NCBI GenBank assembly: GCA_005765155.1
Contig: VCCP01000001.1
Coordinates: 5,022,001 to 5,086,000, forward strand
Direction of reading: 5' to 3'
From: Zelopaecilomyces penicillatus
Taxonomy: Eukaryota; Ascomycota; Sordariomycetes; Hypocreales; Pseudodiploosporaceae
Length of the DNA stretch: 64,000 nucleotides
Below are positions 12,201-22,440 of this stretch, piece by piece. How positions within the stretch are numbered: position 1 is the first letter of the stretch; every line of letters starts with the position of its first letter. The translations under genes were made by a program, and so were the position numbers. The notes below the pieces were generated by a model. It ran no database searches and had not been told where the DNA came from. It was given only the letters and a program-made list of their open reading frames with translations.

Positions 12201-12937
12201 GTATTTGCTTCGAACTTCTGGACATGCTGAAAGCTCACAAGAAGGGCATCCGAAGAGCTGCCAACAATACATTTGGTTTCATCGCCAAGGCTATTGGTCC
12301 ACAAGATGTTTTGGCCACGCTGCTGAACAATCTCCGAGTTCAAGAACGTCAGTCTCGTGTCAACACTGCCGTGGCTATCGGTATCGTTGCCGAAACCTGT
12401 GCGCCCTTCACAGTTCTTCCTGCTCTGATGAACGAATACCGCGTACCTGAGCTCAACGTGCAGAACGGAGTGCTCAAGTCCCTCTCTTTCCTTTTCGAAT
12501 ACATTGGCGAGATGGCCAAGGATTACGTTTACGCAGTGACGCCTCTTCTCGAGGATGCTCTCACAGATCGCGACCAGGTGCATCGCCAGACTGCCGCTTC
12601 GGTCGTGAAGCACATCGCTCTTGGAGTCGTCGGTCTTGGATGTGAAGACGCCATGATTCACTTGCTCAACCTGCTATACCCCAATCTTTTCGAAACTAGT
12701 CCACACGTTATTGACCGTATCATCGAAGCCATCGAAGCCATCCGCGTGGCTGCTGGTCCTGGTCTAGTGCTCAACTACGTCTGGGCAGGTTTGTTCCATC
12801 CAGCGAGGAAAGTCAGGATACCCTATTGGCGACTTTACAACGATGCGTACGTACACTCAGCGGATGCAATGGTACCATACTATCCCAACCTGAACGAGGA
12901 GCACATTGATCGGCCAGAGCTGGCGATTATGCTGTAG
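9284..12937 (+). CDS. Splicing factor 3B subunit 1 (SF3B1 / Hsh155 / Prp10)
   Basis: Largest SF3b protein of the U2 snRNP, which clamps the branch-point duplex. An uninterrupted frame of 1217 residues starts at the first ATG. The N-terminus (SDSDFETIKKLQQERNALAA) is typical. Residues about 220-275 carry at least three Arg-Trp ligand motifs (KKRWDVS, RSRWDQTPS, RSRWDQAPS), which UHM proteins such as U2AF65 bind. From about residue 420 the protein is a HEAT-repeat superhelix that aligns in my reading almost throughout with the human protein. It includes DEQTKVRT, where the lysine corresponds to the human Lys700 hotspot, and RGKGLAGFLKAVGY and PALMNEYRVPELNVQNGVLKS. The end is HPARKVRIPYWRLYNDAY. 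Lack of introns in so long a gene contrasts with its neighbours. The partner U2AF gene lies only about 2 kb away. Confidence 0.97.
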   Translation: MSDSDFETIKKLQQERNALAAAKQGSRAWDASNQRTDSTKQKLTDSADNELYDQSGPDKFSGYHASLPMGDDEDMDDVDNTHRLVGQYTASREMIDEFSRGDGVEEDDMFAGQGEKSGRIIDRETDYQKRRFNRALTPTRADPFAENHQAGATANGTNYREIMETRDLEREEERVLREIRAKLEGGADGEEPTPTLTNGDEEEPDAESADAAASGRKRKKRWDVSVTKNEDSVAEDANDTAKPKRSRWDQTPSIGAPDGTDAPKKRSRWDQAPSATPMGNQGLATPMHQSQAPALPTTFGLDLSGRNMPLSDEELDLLLPGENDGYKILVPPPGYEPVRAPAHKLMATPAPQTGFMMQDPDQVRLGGKPLPAEIPGVGDLQFFKPEDMAYFGKLTDGSDENALTVDEMKERKIMRLLLKIKNGTPPMRKTALRQITDNARQFGAGPLFDQILPLLMEKTLEDQERHLLVKVIDRILYKLDDLVRPYVHKILVVIEPLLIDQDYYARVEGREIISNLSKAAGLATMISTMRPDIDHVDEYVRNTTARAFAVVASALGIPALLPFLRAVCRSKKSWQARHTGVKIVQQIPILMGCAVLPHLKGLVDCIGPNLSDEQTKVRTVTSLAIAALAEASNPYGIESFDDILNPLWTGARKQRGKGLAGFLKAVGYIIPLMDEEYANYYTSQIMEILLREFSSPDEEMKKVVLKVVSQCAGTEGVTAGYLKEHVLDEFFKSFWVRRMALDKRNYRQVVETTVDIGQKVGVSEIVERIVNNLKDESEAYRKMTVETIEKIVASLGAADVGERLEERLVDGILHAFQEQSVEDIVMLNGFGSVVNALGTRCKPYLPQIVSTILWRLNNKSATVRQQAADLISRIAMVMKQCGEDALMGKLGIVLYEYLGEEYPEVLGSILGALRSIVTVVGIAQMQPPIKDLLPRLTPILRNRHEKVQENTIDLVGRIADRGPESVNAREWMRICFELLDMLKAHKKGIRRAANNTFGFIAKAIGPQDVLATLLNNLRVQERQSRVNTAVAIGIVAETCAPFTVLPALMNEYRVPELNVQNGVLKSLSFLFEYIGEMAKDYVYAVTPLLEDALTDRDQVHRQTAASVVKHIALGVVGLGCEDAMIHLLNLLYPNLFETSPHVIDRIIEAIEAIRVAAGPGLVLNYVWAGLFHPARKVRIPYWRLYNDAYVHSADAMVPYYPNLNEEHIDRPELAIML

Positions 12938-15900
12938 GCATCGGGCGACGGTGGATAATGGAAGGAATAATTGTAACTTGTTTTTATTTTATTTTCGCCT
13001 TCCTTCTTCTTCTGGTCGTCCTTTCTTTACCTTTTGTGCGTGTTATCCCCGGGAGTCCTGCAGCCGGAGGGTGGAAAGTTGGGACGAACGACGATGGAAG
13101 AGCGAAAAAGGGTCTCTTTTTTGTTATTATTTTTGGGCAACCTTAACACCCTCGAGGCGAGATCTACTGTTCCTTTTATCTTTTCTTTTTTTTCAAACGC
13201 TGTATGTAGAGTGTGACACGGGGGCATCCGCTGGGCGTTTTGTTAGACGACATGTGTGTGTGTGTGTGAGAGAGAGAGAAAGAGAGTGAGGAGGGAAGAG
13301 GAAGAGAGAAACAGAAAAAATGTAATTATTCAAGCTTTACCAAACTTCGTTGTCCGGTATCTTTAATTTCGTGACTTTCGTGATTAGCTTTGGATTCTCT
13401 ACTTGCTCCGTGGATTGCAGTCAGGGAATGAACTATCATTACTACGCAAATTTCACCTGTGATGATTCTCGCTCTAAGCCTCAATCCCATATTACATTAT
13501 ATCGAGCCTGGACGTGAAGTGTCCCATTTCTTTCATTTCCCCTTACTACATCTCAGTTCTCAACTTGTTTCTTCTGGCGTCAAAGCTTCGTTTACCAATG
13601 GAGAGTAACAGGCGCGTAATTGGTTGGCTTATCACTGTTGACGAGGTAAAAAAGGTAGCTTTCTGTTCTGCCACGTCCAATCATCTTCTCAACCTTTTAA
13701 CATGGACTCTTACGTAGGTGTTCAGCTAACGGGACGAGCTTTTAGACCAGAAAACAGCGCATCTTCCAGCTTGTCAGGATTAAACCAAGATGTGTGTGTA
13801 TAGATCATCTTCTTGACTGCATCACATCCCCTATCCCACCCATCCTTTCCATCTTGGCCTGAATATTGAAACAAGGGTTTTTCTGTAGAGTTATCACTGA
13901 TACCTTGAATGATGAGGGCTACTTTGTTCGCATTGGCACCAGAGACTACCTACTCTGTGGACGGCAGCAATGCGAAGGAAATGAGTGTTGGCGGTTACGG
14001 CGTCTCCGTCCCAAAGAGGAAGAACGGCCTGGGTTTGACGGCACGATAGCACATTGGTTTGCAGTAGTTGGATACTTCAGAGATGAGAAATGTCGGCCGA
14101 TTTCTGGCCGCCATACGTAATGGCTCTGACCTACCTCCACGAACAACTATGTACGAATAAGCACGCTACGGCCACCTCAGATGTCCGCAGTCGGGGCGGC
14201 CGGGCGTGGTCGGCGCCGGGGGTGACCATAGGGATGGAGATGAGGAGGGCGCATGAAAAGGCCGGTCAGTGCAAGCCGTGGCCGGACCGAATTGGCGTAA
14301 GCCGGAGATACTACCAGAGACGGCCGACCTCTTGTCGTTCTCTGGTTGAAAAGCAACAGAGCCATATGACGCCAATGCGGCTAGGAAAGCATAGACTTCA
14401 TAGCCTTGAGAACGGAGCTCAATGAACACCCCTCCCATCTCGACAAGGGCTAAATTCGAACTTGCCATGCTGCCCCGATGTTCCAGCTTTACCAATGTGG
14501 ACCGCCTGGCAGATAGGTCATCATGTTTACGCCCCGGAATTGGGAAGAGACGGCGAAGAGGAACAAAGGTGCCCTCTATCCTGGGCGGCTCCAACGATAC
14601 ACCCTTATCTATTGCGATTTTGAAGACGATCATTGTCCGTTCAAGGAAGGACAACCCCCCTCCCCTCTCCACGACCAGGCTACTAGTTAAGTTGTTTGCC
14701 GGGTCATGGCCCAAACAAGACATGTGTCAAAGGAGAAGAAAGAGAGGATCAACGGTTTGGTACCAAAATAGATAGCCGGGAGAAGCGAAGACGTCGGTGT
14801 TACAGATCGGATGCAGAAGTCTCCTGGTTCTAAAAATAATGGGCATCCGATCCCCCAGTGAAACGCAAGTACCCCGTGATAAGCATGGTAACAGCCACAA
14901 TGAAGTTCGGTCCAGGGCAATAGACGTGCGTGTTCCTAGACGAGGCAGTTTACAGATATGGATATGTCTATTTCCGCCTTCCCTTCTTGTCGTTACTAGG
15001 GATATTTTTTATATATTTTGTTTCCGATTTCCGTTGCAGTGTAGGTAGTGTCTTGAAACTAAGTCCCCTCAAGAGTTCCTTGAAAATGCCAACTATGGAA
15101 TAAATCGTAGTAATGACGGAGTAGTAGCGACATAGTGGGGGGCTAAAGAGTTACGTAGTGAGCCTATATCAGCAATGCATCAGTGGTTAGTTCTCGTGAT
15201 GTTAGAGCCTTTCGCGGAGAAGCAATTGTAAGTAATATTGCATGCATGGCAGGTTTTGGGCGATAATGCCTGAAGACCTTTTGACACCGAGAGTGGAGGT
15301 ATAGCAACATGGCGCCGTATTGAACTGGTAGTAAGGAACAAGAGGCTAAACAGTATGGAGTGCATGCTCACTCCATTGTATTGCCTCTTTCCCGAGTAAC
15401 TAGTCTTATTGGAGACGTGATTTTCGGTATATCCTTACTGATGATGGATAGTGGTGGAGGCGGGTGGTGGAGGTGGTGAGGTTGTAGGAGTACAAACATA
15501 TCCAGTCGCCAACTCAGAGACGGTCCCCTGAAGATGTGTGGTGCTGCACTGTGCTATAGCTTCCTGGGTGTAATACACGCCCAGTCAGCTCTGCTGTACC
15601 AGCTAGCAGGGAGTGCTTGACAGACCAACTCTCTTTGCTGGGGATTGCTGCAGTCGCCACAAGGATAATGCTTAATCTCCTTTTGTGTGTTCGTTGTGCG
15701 TTTCTGTTCACACATTCACGTGCACGTACATGCTGAACAAGGCCTGACTGGATGCTGAAGCAGCATTTTGCCTGTCTTCTCCATAATACATCTACACCAG
15801 TCCCATGCCAGCCCATTGAGCCGCTGTCAGGCAAAAGGAACTACGACATGCACAAGTTTTTCCACGCCTTCCCGTATTCTCTCTCACTGGCGCCCCTCCT

Positions 15901-18900
15901 TCTTCTTATAGACATTCCCTACCCCAACCCCCCTACGCCCCTGTTTCCTTGGTGTTGCCCCCACTGCGCCAAATGAACATTTGTGCAGGGCCAATCCTAC
16001 CGTGGAGCGAACCGACCTATCAGCAGCACACACAATGACGTTGCCGGGCCCACAGAGTGGATGTTGTGTTGGCGGCAAGGAAACCACGATGCCGCAGCCA
16101 CCTACGTCACTAGCCTAGGAAACCATTCGACGACAGCCGAAAGGGGGGGCTCTCTTTCCTTGCACAGTACGATACGCTGTACACTAGGCACTTGAAAATT
16201 ATGACTGAGGCGACATAGCGGGTTGTTACTGCCCTCGTATACGAAATCCTATCTAGAGGTGCGTTGGAAGAAGAAGGAGCCAGCTACTAACAATGGGGTA
16301 TTATCTACCAAGGTTGTGGCCGCCCACAACTGCGGCAGCGTCAACGGGCGTCAACGGGTGTCAGTTGTCTGCGCTGTGCTACTGCAAGCCCACTCGTCAA
16401 GCGAGCGCCGTCATTCCGTACCGCGATGGATGACGATCCGATGCGATCCATCCGATGCAGCTTGTCCAATCTCGGGGGCAGCCCTGGTTCAATCTTTGGG
16501 GCCTATCTGACCCTGTACTGCAATCAATACATAAAATAATACTGCTACGGGTGTTTCAAGCGAAGCACTCGGATATTCCGTATTCCGTGCCTTTCGTGCC
16601 TGGCTCTCTCCTTGATCAAGCTTGCATGTGTTGTGTGCAGTAGTACACAGTGTTGCATAAGGGTTCCAACAGCGCGCTCCGCACCCCACTTGGTGCATAC
16701 TTTCCACCTCGCCATAAGCAAATACTCTTTTAAGCTACATTGTGAGGGGAGGCTATTTGGGACAGTGGAAAACTCCCGAAAAATCTACCTGAAAGACCCT
16801 GAAGCTTAAGCACAATGCATACGCCGATATCTTGGCGATGCCTTGTTCAACACAAGTTAATGCCGTTGCAATGCTGGGAAAGCCTTTGACGTCACGGCCC
16901 CATTACTCGGCCGAAGTCCACTCAACTTCCTTCTTGACCTGCCTGTCAGAAGAAGTATTGGTCTGTTTCAAGAAATCGGTTGTCCTTGGGTTGATATGGT
17001 ACGGCCTCTACTCAGTGCAATCTGCACTCCTCCACTCTGGAGACCGGGGGGCCACAGATTGCTGTACATGCACAATTCCACATACTGTGTGCATTTGGAT
17101 GCATTTTAATGTGATTCTAGGATGTTCACTCAATGCTTGTCTTATTATACAAAGCAATCTACAAAGTACTCACTTACTCACTCCGAATGCCCAGGCAGAC
17201 GGCTTCCCGCCAGCACCTGTGAGTTATTCATCCCTGGACGTGCTGTTGCAGCAATGAATGGATACCGGTACTCTAATTATTCGCACAAGGATTCCATCAA
17301 CCGTTTGCTTATCTGCCTTCCCCTTTTCCCTCTACGTCCGCTCCGCAGGGGGTTCTTTTGCGGGGTGCTTAGATGAATGCCCATGAGATACTGAGGCATG
17401 ACGTTGCTTGATTGCCTTTCGCCCATGTTCAGCATGGCAGTCTGGCCACGAGTTCAGACGGTGTTTGAGTGAATGCCAAGCTTTTCTGCATCGTCAACCT
17501 GGTCCGTGCCAAGAGAAGATGGAAGCATTCCGTCAACGGTTCTTGTGCGTGTTGCCGCCCATGTCATGGCATGACAACTGGCTAGCCTGCTCTTGAAAAC
17601 GTTTGCCACGACGGTCAATTCGCTTGTTGATTCTCCTCAAGCGGTTCCAGTGGCGCCCGTACATTGTCCACGCACCTAGCTATTGCTGCGCAGATTTCTC
17701 AGTACTAGTCCAGTACCAAGGCAGGGGCGGTAGGCAGAAGGATGTGTCTGGAGTGCAGAGTTGCTCTACCTTGAACTTTATCAACCTGCCAGGCACTGAT
17801 CCATAATAAGTTCCTTGGGTGCTGGGTATCTGAACTCAAAGGCAAGCCTGTACTGTACGTACTTTCTCCTAGTTCGCATTTGCAGCCCGTGCCTTGTCCT
17901 TGCACTTCCCACAGCCTCATCTGACGAGTCTCTTTACATGTACAGACTCTAACTGTCCCCTGCTAACACCACCTTCCAACCAGCTTACCAGCCCTTTCTA
18001 CGTACTGTACTCCGTACCTACAAACTAAATATCTACTAGGTAGCAGCACTACACCAATGTATGCATGTCCTTCGGCCCATCCCCACAAAGCTTGTCGACT
18101 CTTGACAACACCGCCTTGTCTGGCAGTCTTACCTCTTGCAGCAAGGATATTCAACTCTGAAACGGCCCGTACTATTCCCCTTTGAGAAACGATCCGCCGC
18201 AAACTGCCGCCTTTGTTGAAAAATGTCCCCATTGGTGAGAGGGATCAGGCAAAAAAGCTGAGAGGGCGGCTCCGTTACCAGTGTGCGCGCTTTTAGCAAC
18301 CATTCAGCGTCCCCGGCCAAGGGGAGGCGTCTTCAGGATTAATGAGAACGCGGGAAATGCCAGCAAGCATACGTACGACGCAAGCAAAGAAGAAAAAAAG
18401 AGAAACAAAAGGAAAAAAACTAACTTTATTGGATGGGATCATTTTCTTCACCATGCCCCCCCCTAGCTATCATTCGCACCCGCCTCTTCACTACCAAGCG
18501 GGTCCAATCTGTAATGAAATAGGATAGGGATGAAGGGTGGCGCCTCTCCCGTGCGTCGATCGAATCATTCCCCGCCCCTGATATCAAACTTATTTTCTTG
18601 TAATGTATTCTGGATCCTCGGCCCTCGGTCGACGGACAAGTCCATGCCATTTTGTCAAGTCAAAGGAAAAAGGACGACCTCTTTGGGACATGCCGGCCGT
18701 GATCATCATCGCCGTCTTGTTGTATCGCATTTGCCCACTCCCCAGATCATCTTGTGCGATATCTACACAAGTGCTGCAAAACCCGCTCTTCTCCCAAGAG
18801 GAAGACAATGGGGACATGCATCATTGGTCTCCAGCCACCATGCTTCCCATGCCGCGTGATGCTGATCGCATTACGGACATGCATTGTGCAATATGCCTGG

Positions 18901-19900
18901 CTCCCAAGGTTCCCCGTCGCCCCAATACCCCCTTTTGACTGAGAGATCCGGCAGAGACCGAACTTAGAGCGTTTTCCCATGGAAAGGATTTTCTGAACTC
19001 TACAGGCCTGTCATGCTGTCGAACATGGAGCGCGAACATGTCCCAATATCCTTGCGTTGAACTGAAGACACATTGTATTAGACGGGAAGACATAATTGAA
19101 GCAGAAAAGTTATAGGCAAAATCTTGTATTCAACGACAGTTGTTTGTTGTATATCAGAATTGGGTATATATCATCACCATAAAGATAGTAACTTAATTGT
19201 ACAAAGCTGTGGCAGCTGGACTGCCCAGGGATGCTCCTGGCCTCTGTCCCCCATCCCTAAATTCCTCTGCCAGATCTATCTCCCCAGATGATGGGATACC
19301 AAGAATGCTGTTCCCTCGTGCACTACCATGCACCCTGAACAGATAATCAAGAACGAAATATATCAGAAAAACATAACAGAATATGCCGTCCTGGAAACGC
19401 CAGTTTGGAAGGGTATTTGTCCCGCCTGTTCCTCCTCCCGAGACCAAGTGATCCTCATCCAAATATGTAAAGAAGAAAAGAAAAGAAAAGGTCATAATTC
19501 CCAGTGTTGGTCACTGAGTTCGAATATCGCGGATGCAAAGCTCGCCTCCATGGGGGAAGATGGAGCCGACTTAAATCATACAAAGTCATGCAGTGTAGCA
19601 GCAATGGATCTGCTTCCCCCAGTCTTTTGATTGATTCTCAATCTCTTGAAATTGTGTTTGTCGTTAATGAGTAACTTGCTTGATACCAGACATGTGTTGG
19701 ATGTTAAGTTCTCAGTGTTGTATGATGCTTGAGGTGTTGCCGTGCCATGAGACCCATTGAGCGTCGACGCTGTAATGGGCTCATAAAAATCCAAATGTTT
19801 AAATGCAAAAATGTATTCGATTTGTCAAGGCTAGAGTCGAAAAATGTTGAAGTCATGATAGAAAATTCCTATGAAGCTTTAATGCCATGGTCTGGGCGTT
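12938..19900. other. Gene-poor region downstream of SF3B1 and flbC
   Basis: About 7 kb between the convergent SF3B1 and flbC genes in which I can support no protein gene. The longest open frame is 185 codons (14166-14723, minus). It has no recognisable family, no signal peptide and no spliced partner. Contents that can be named are a (TG)n(AG)n tract near 13253 and a purine-rich run near 18380. The composition is mixed and does not look like AT-rich RIP-degraded sequence. It could hold long untranslated regions or non-coding RNAs. Confidence 0.6.
13253..13319. repeat. Compound (TG)n(AG)n microsatellite with purine run
   Basis: An alternating TG run (13253-13269) passes directly into AG repeats (to about 13280) and then a purine-rich stretch to 13319. 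It lies about 315 bp after the SF3B1 stop codon and may fall inside its 3' untranslated region. Confidence 0.85.
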
Positions 19901-21179
19901 TTAATCCGAATGGTGGTCCTCGGAGCCTGCCTCGGAACGAGCGTCGCCTCGGTGCACCTTTCGGTGTCGTCGCAGGTTGGAAACAACAGAGAAGTGTCGA
20001 CCACAACCCTCAACTTCGCAGGCGAATGCTAAAACAAGAATATTAGTACGAACTAGTAGATTACTGAAAGTTGTGTTTACTCACGCTTCTCGCCAGTGTG
20101 GCTGTACATGTGTGTCTGTAATGAACTCGGGCGCGTGAATCGCTTGTCGCAGACTTTGCACTTGTGCTTCTTCTGCGTGCTGGATGAAACCTTGGAACTA
20201 AATTGTCCCATCATTGACTGTGGTGCAGGTGGAGCTGATGACCCCATGAGCCCCTGTGGTCGAGGCAGTGTCCTTGAGTGAGAGGATTCGATGTCTGAGC
20301 CGCCAGTGGAGTAGTCGGAGACTGAGTCGCCATAGTAGGAGCTGAAATTGCCGCTGGAGGAGATTGATGAACTTGTTGAATGAGTAGATGGGAACCCGTA
20401 TGAATCCACCGAGGACCTGTCGTTGCGGTTGCCATAGATATTTCTAGGAGTTTCCTGGCTCATGGCTAGCATGCCATGACTAGCATCTAGGGCATCAGCA
20501 AACCCTCTCCGGTCATCTGAGTGAATGCTCCTGTACATGGAGTCAGTAATCGTTGTGTCATTAGAGTGTGGAAGAACCCGAACAGCTTCGATAAAAGGGA
20601 AGGGGGGGATCTGGGACTGACTGTTGGGAAAATCTCCGTGATTGTTCAGCGTCATGTCCGAGGCTGCTGAAAGTTGGAGCTGGGTGCACTGGCGCCGGAG
20701 CATAGCCCATGGCATCGTAAGGTGCGGCAGATGGAGGAGCAAATTGGCCGTTGACGGGTGAGCCTGTTGAGGCGTAGGCAGAAGCTCCATAGGTAGCTGA
20801 TGTGGTTTGCAGGCGATTTAAACCCAAGAGATCTACATTCAATGTCAGTGATCTCGTAGTCCTTTGCATAGTCATCGTTTAAAGATCTGATATTACCTGC
20901 TGATGTAGGGGGAACGGGCATTGAGCCGTACGAGGCCATCGATGAAGCGTTACTTGTGTTGGAACGAGCACCGTGAGCTTTTGCTGCCATTACATTGTGG
21001 CTCAGAGGCGGTGGTTGTTGGTTTCCAGCATAGATGCTGCTGCCTGGCACAGGTGGTTGATGATGACCCGATGATGCAGACCAGGGATTTGAGAAGGCAG
21101 GTGGTTGGGTGTGAGTCGGATAGTCGAAGCTCAGTACAGGGCCGAACCGTTGCTGTGATGTATCCATGGTCATGGTCAT
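19901..21179 (-). CDS. flbC: C2H2 zinc-finger transcription factor, FlbC-type conidiation regulator
   Basis: Predicted nuclear activator of asexual development. Four exons on the minus strand: 21179-20897, 20832-20622, 20530-20085 and 20028-19901, giving 355 residues. A. nidulans FlbC is nearly the same length. The introns are 64, 91 and 56 bp. The donor of intron 2 is GTCAGT with a TACTGAC branch site, and this choice restores RRFSQQSIHSDDRRGFADALDASHG. Residues 1 to about 280 are rich in Ser, Pro, Gln and Tyr. Two adjacent fingers follow: C-X2-C-X12-H-X3-H (CKVCDKRFTRPSSLQTHMYSH) and C-X4-C-X12-H-X3-H (CEVEGCGRHFSVVSNLRRH). Intron 3 splits the TGEKPF linker between them. The finger text matches FlbC and not the Msn2/Seb1 type. 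The first ATG of three in MTMTMDTSQ is used. The frame stays open upstream to 21476. Confidence 0.87.
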
Positions 21180-21270
21180 GGTATTTGAAGATGTGTAATG
21201 AAGAGCGCAGACTCGAAAGACGTGATAAATTCTTGTGAGCTGATTGAGTTTGCGTCTGTTGTACGAGAGT

Positions 21271-21345
21271 GTGTCCTGCGTATGTGTATGTGGTGGATGG
21301 TGTATGTGTATGTGACGAGGTTGTGGATGTATGTGTGGGTGTGAT
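21271..21345. repeat. TATGTG-rich tract in the flbC leader
   Basis: Imperfect repeats of TATGTG/TGTG on the plus strand read as CA-rich sequence in the flbC transcript, 90-170 nt upstream of its start codon. If translated in the flbC frame they would give a His/Pro/Thr-rich segment, so untranslated leader is more likely. Confidence 0.6.
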
Positions 21346-22432
21346 AGGCAGGTGTCCTTTGAGAAAAAGGATGGTGCGTGTACGAATAGTAGTGTGTAGG
21401 GGAAAAAAGGTTTGTTGATCAGATGCGGGATCCCGACTAGAAGAAAAGCCAAGTTGATGACACAGATCAGAGACAAGAAGATCCCACCTAGAGTTGGAAC
21501 AATATGTCTGTAGCCAAGGTGGGATCAGCGAAGTCTTAAGTGTGTCTGTGGTTCTGAATCGACTTGCGTCAGTTTGGGCTGGTTGGCGGAGGAGTATGAG
21601 GAGGTGCCAGTTGGACAAGGTGTGACGCCTCTCTGGTCTGAAAGATCGGCAGGCCGATGTCCCTTTCGCAATGGCCGACGTGACAGGGTTGTTGCGATGA
21701 GGTAGATGTAGCTAGGAACAAGAACCGGGCCAGGGTGCGTTACCTGCCAGGGGGATGGAGTCAACCACACGGGGTCCCACGAAATACAGTCCCAGTAGGT
21801 ATTGCCTTGCCCGTCCTCGCAGACCCCAACTCAAGGTGGAGATGGGAAATGGGGAAGAGGGAGAGAAGACTGTGAGACGCCCAAAAGGCCTTGGGTGGAT
21901 ACGGGTATCAGATGGTGGTGAGGCGAGGATTGCGTGTCCGCTGCCCACACATAAGATAGATTCACAGGCACTTGACAGTTGCGAGAAGTGGGTTGAGGCT
22001 CAAGAAGCAAATACACAGAAAGTAAGTGTCTTCAGCTTGTGCAGTTTCGCGTCTGGATGGTCTGCAGTAATAACATAATCCTCCAGCTGCTGTCTAGCAC
22101 GGGGAGTCGGGGAGTTTCGAAGTATTGCTGTGCGAAGAGGCGACGACGACAGGGTGAGACAGCAGTTGGGTCGGCTTATGATTCCTGCCATGCGGACTTC
22201 GTACCGGTTCCTCAGACTATGATGTCGATAGCAAGACATGAAGGGTGGCGTGGATCTCGAAGGAGGGGGGGTGGTAATGGAGTCTGTGAGACGGGGGTGG
22301 ACTAAGCCAGGGGGTGGAGGTGGAGGTGGAGGAGTGGAGGATGGAGAGCGAAAGGGTGAGGAGCAGGCATTTTGCATGCAAGCAGGTACATGTACGTACG
22401 GCATGCCTGTTGGGGATACATCATACAGTGTG

Positions 22433-22440
22433 TATAAAAG
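22433..22440 (+). promoter_or_regulatory. TATA box on the plus strand, divergent from flbC
   Basis: TATAAAAG is a full match to the TATA consensus and lies about 1.25 kb upstream of the flbC start, facing away from it. No convincing coding frame follows. It may drive a non-coding transcript or be a chance match. Confidence 0.3.

Noticed and set aside
14166..14723. 185-codon minus-strand open frame in the desert
   Set aside because: No known family, no signal peptide, no splice partner, and other frames in the same stretch are also fairly open. It is treated as chance.
16484..16494. GGTTCAATC resembling a tRNA B box
   Set aside because: No matching A box, acceptor stem or anticodon arm could be folded around it.
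22000..22404. 134-codon minus-strand frame with Pro/Ser runs
   Set aside because: The frame is open because of GGT/GGA triplet repeats; it shows no family features.
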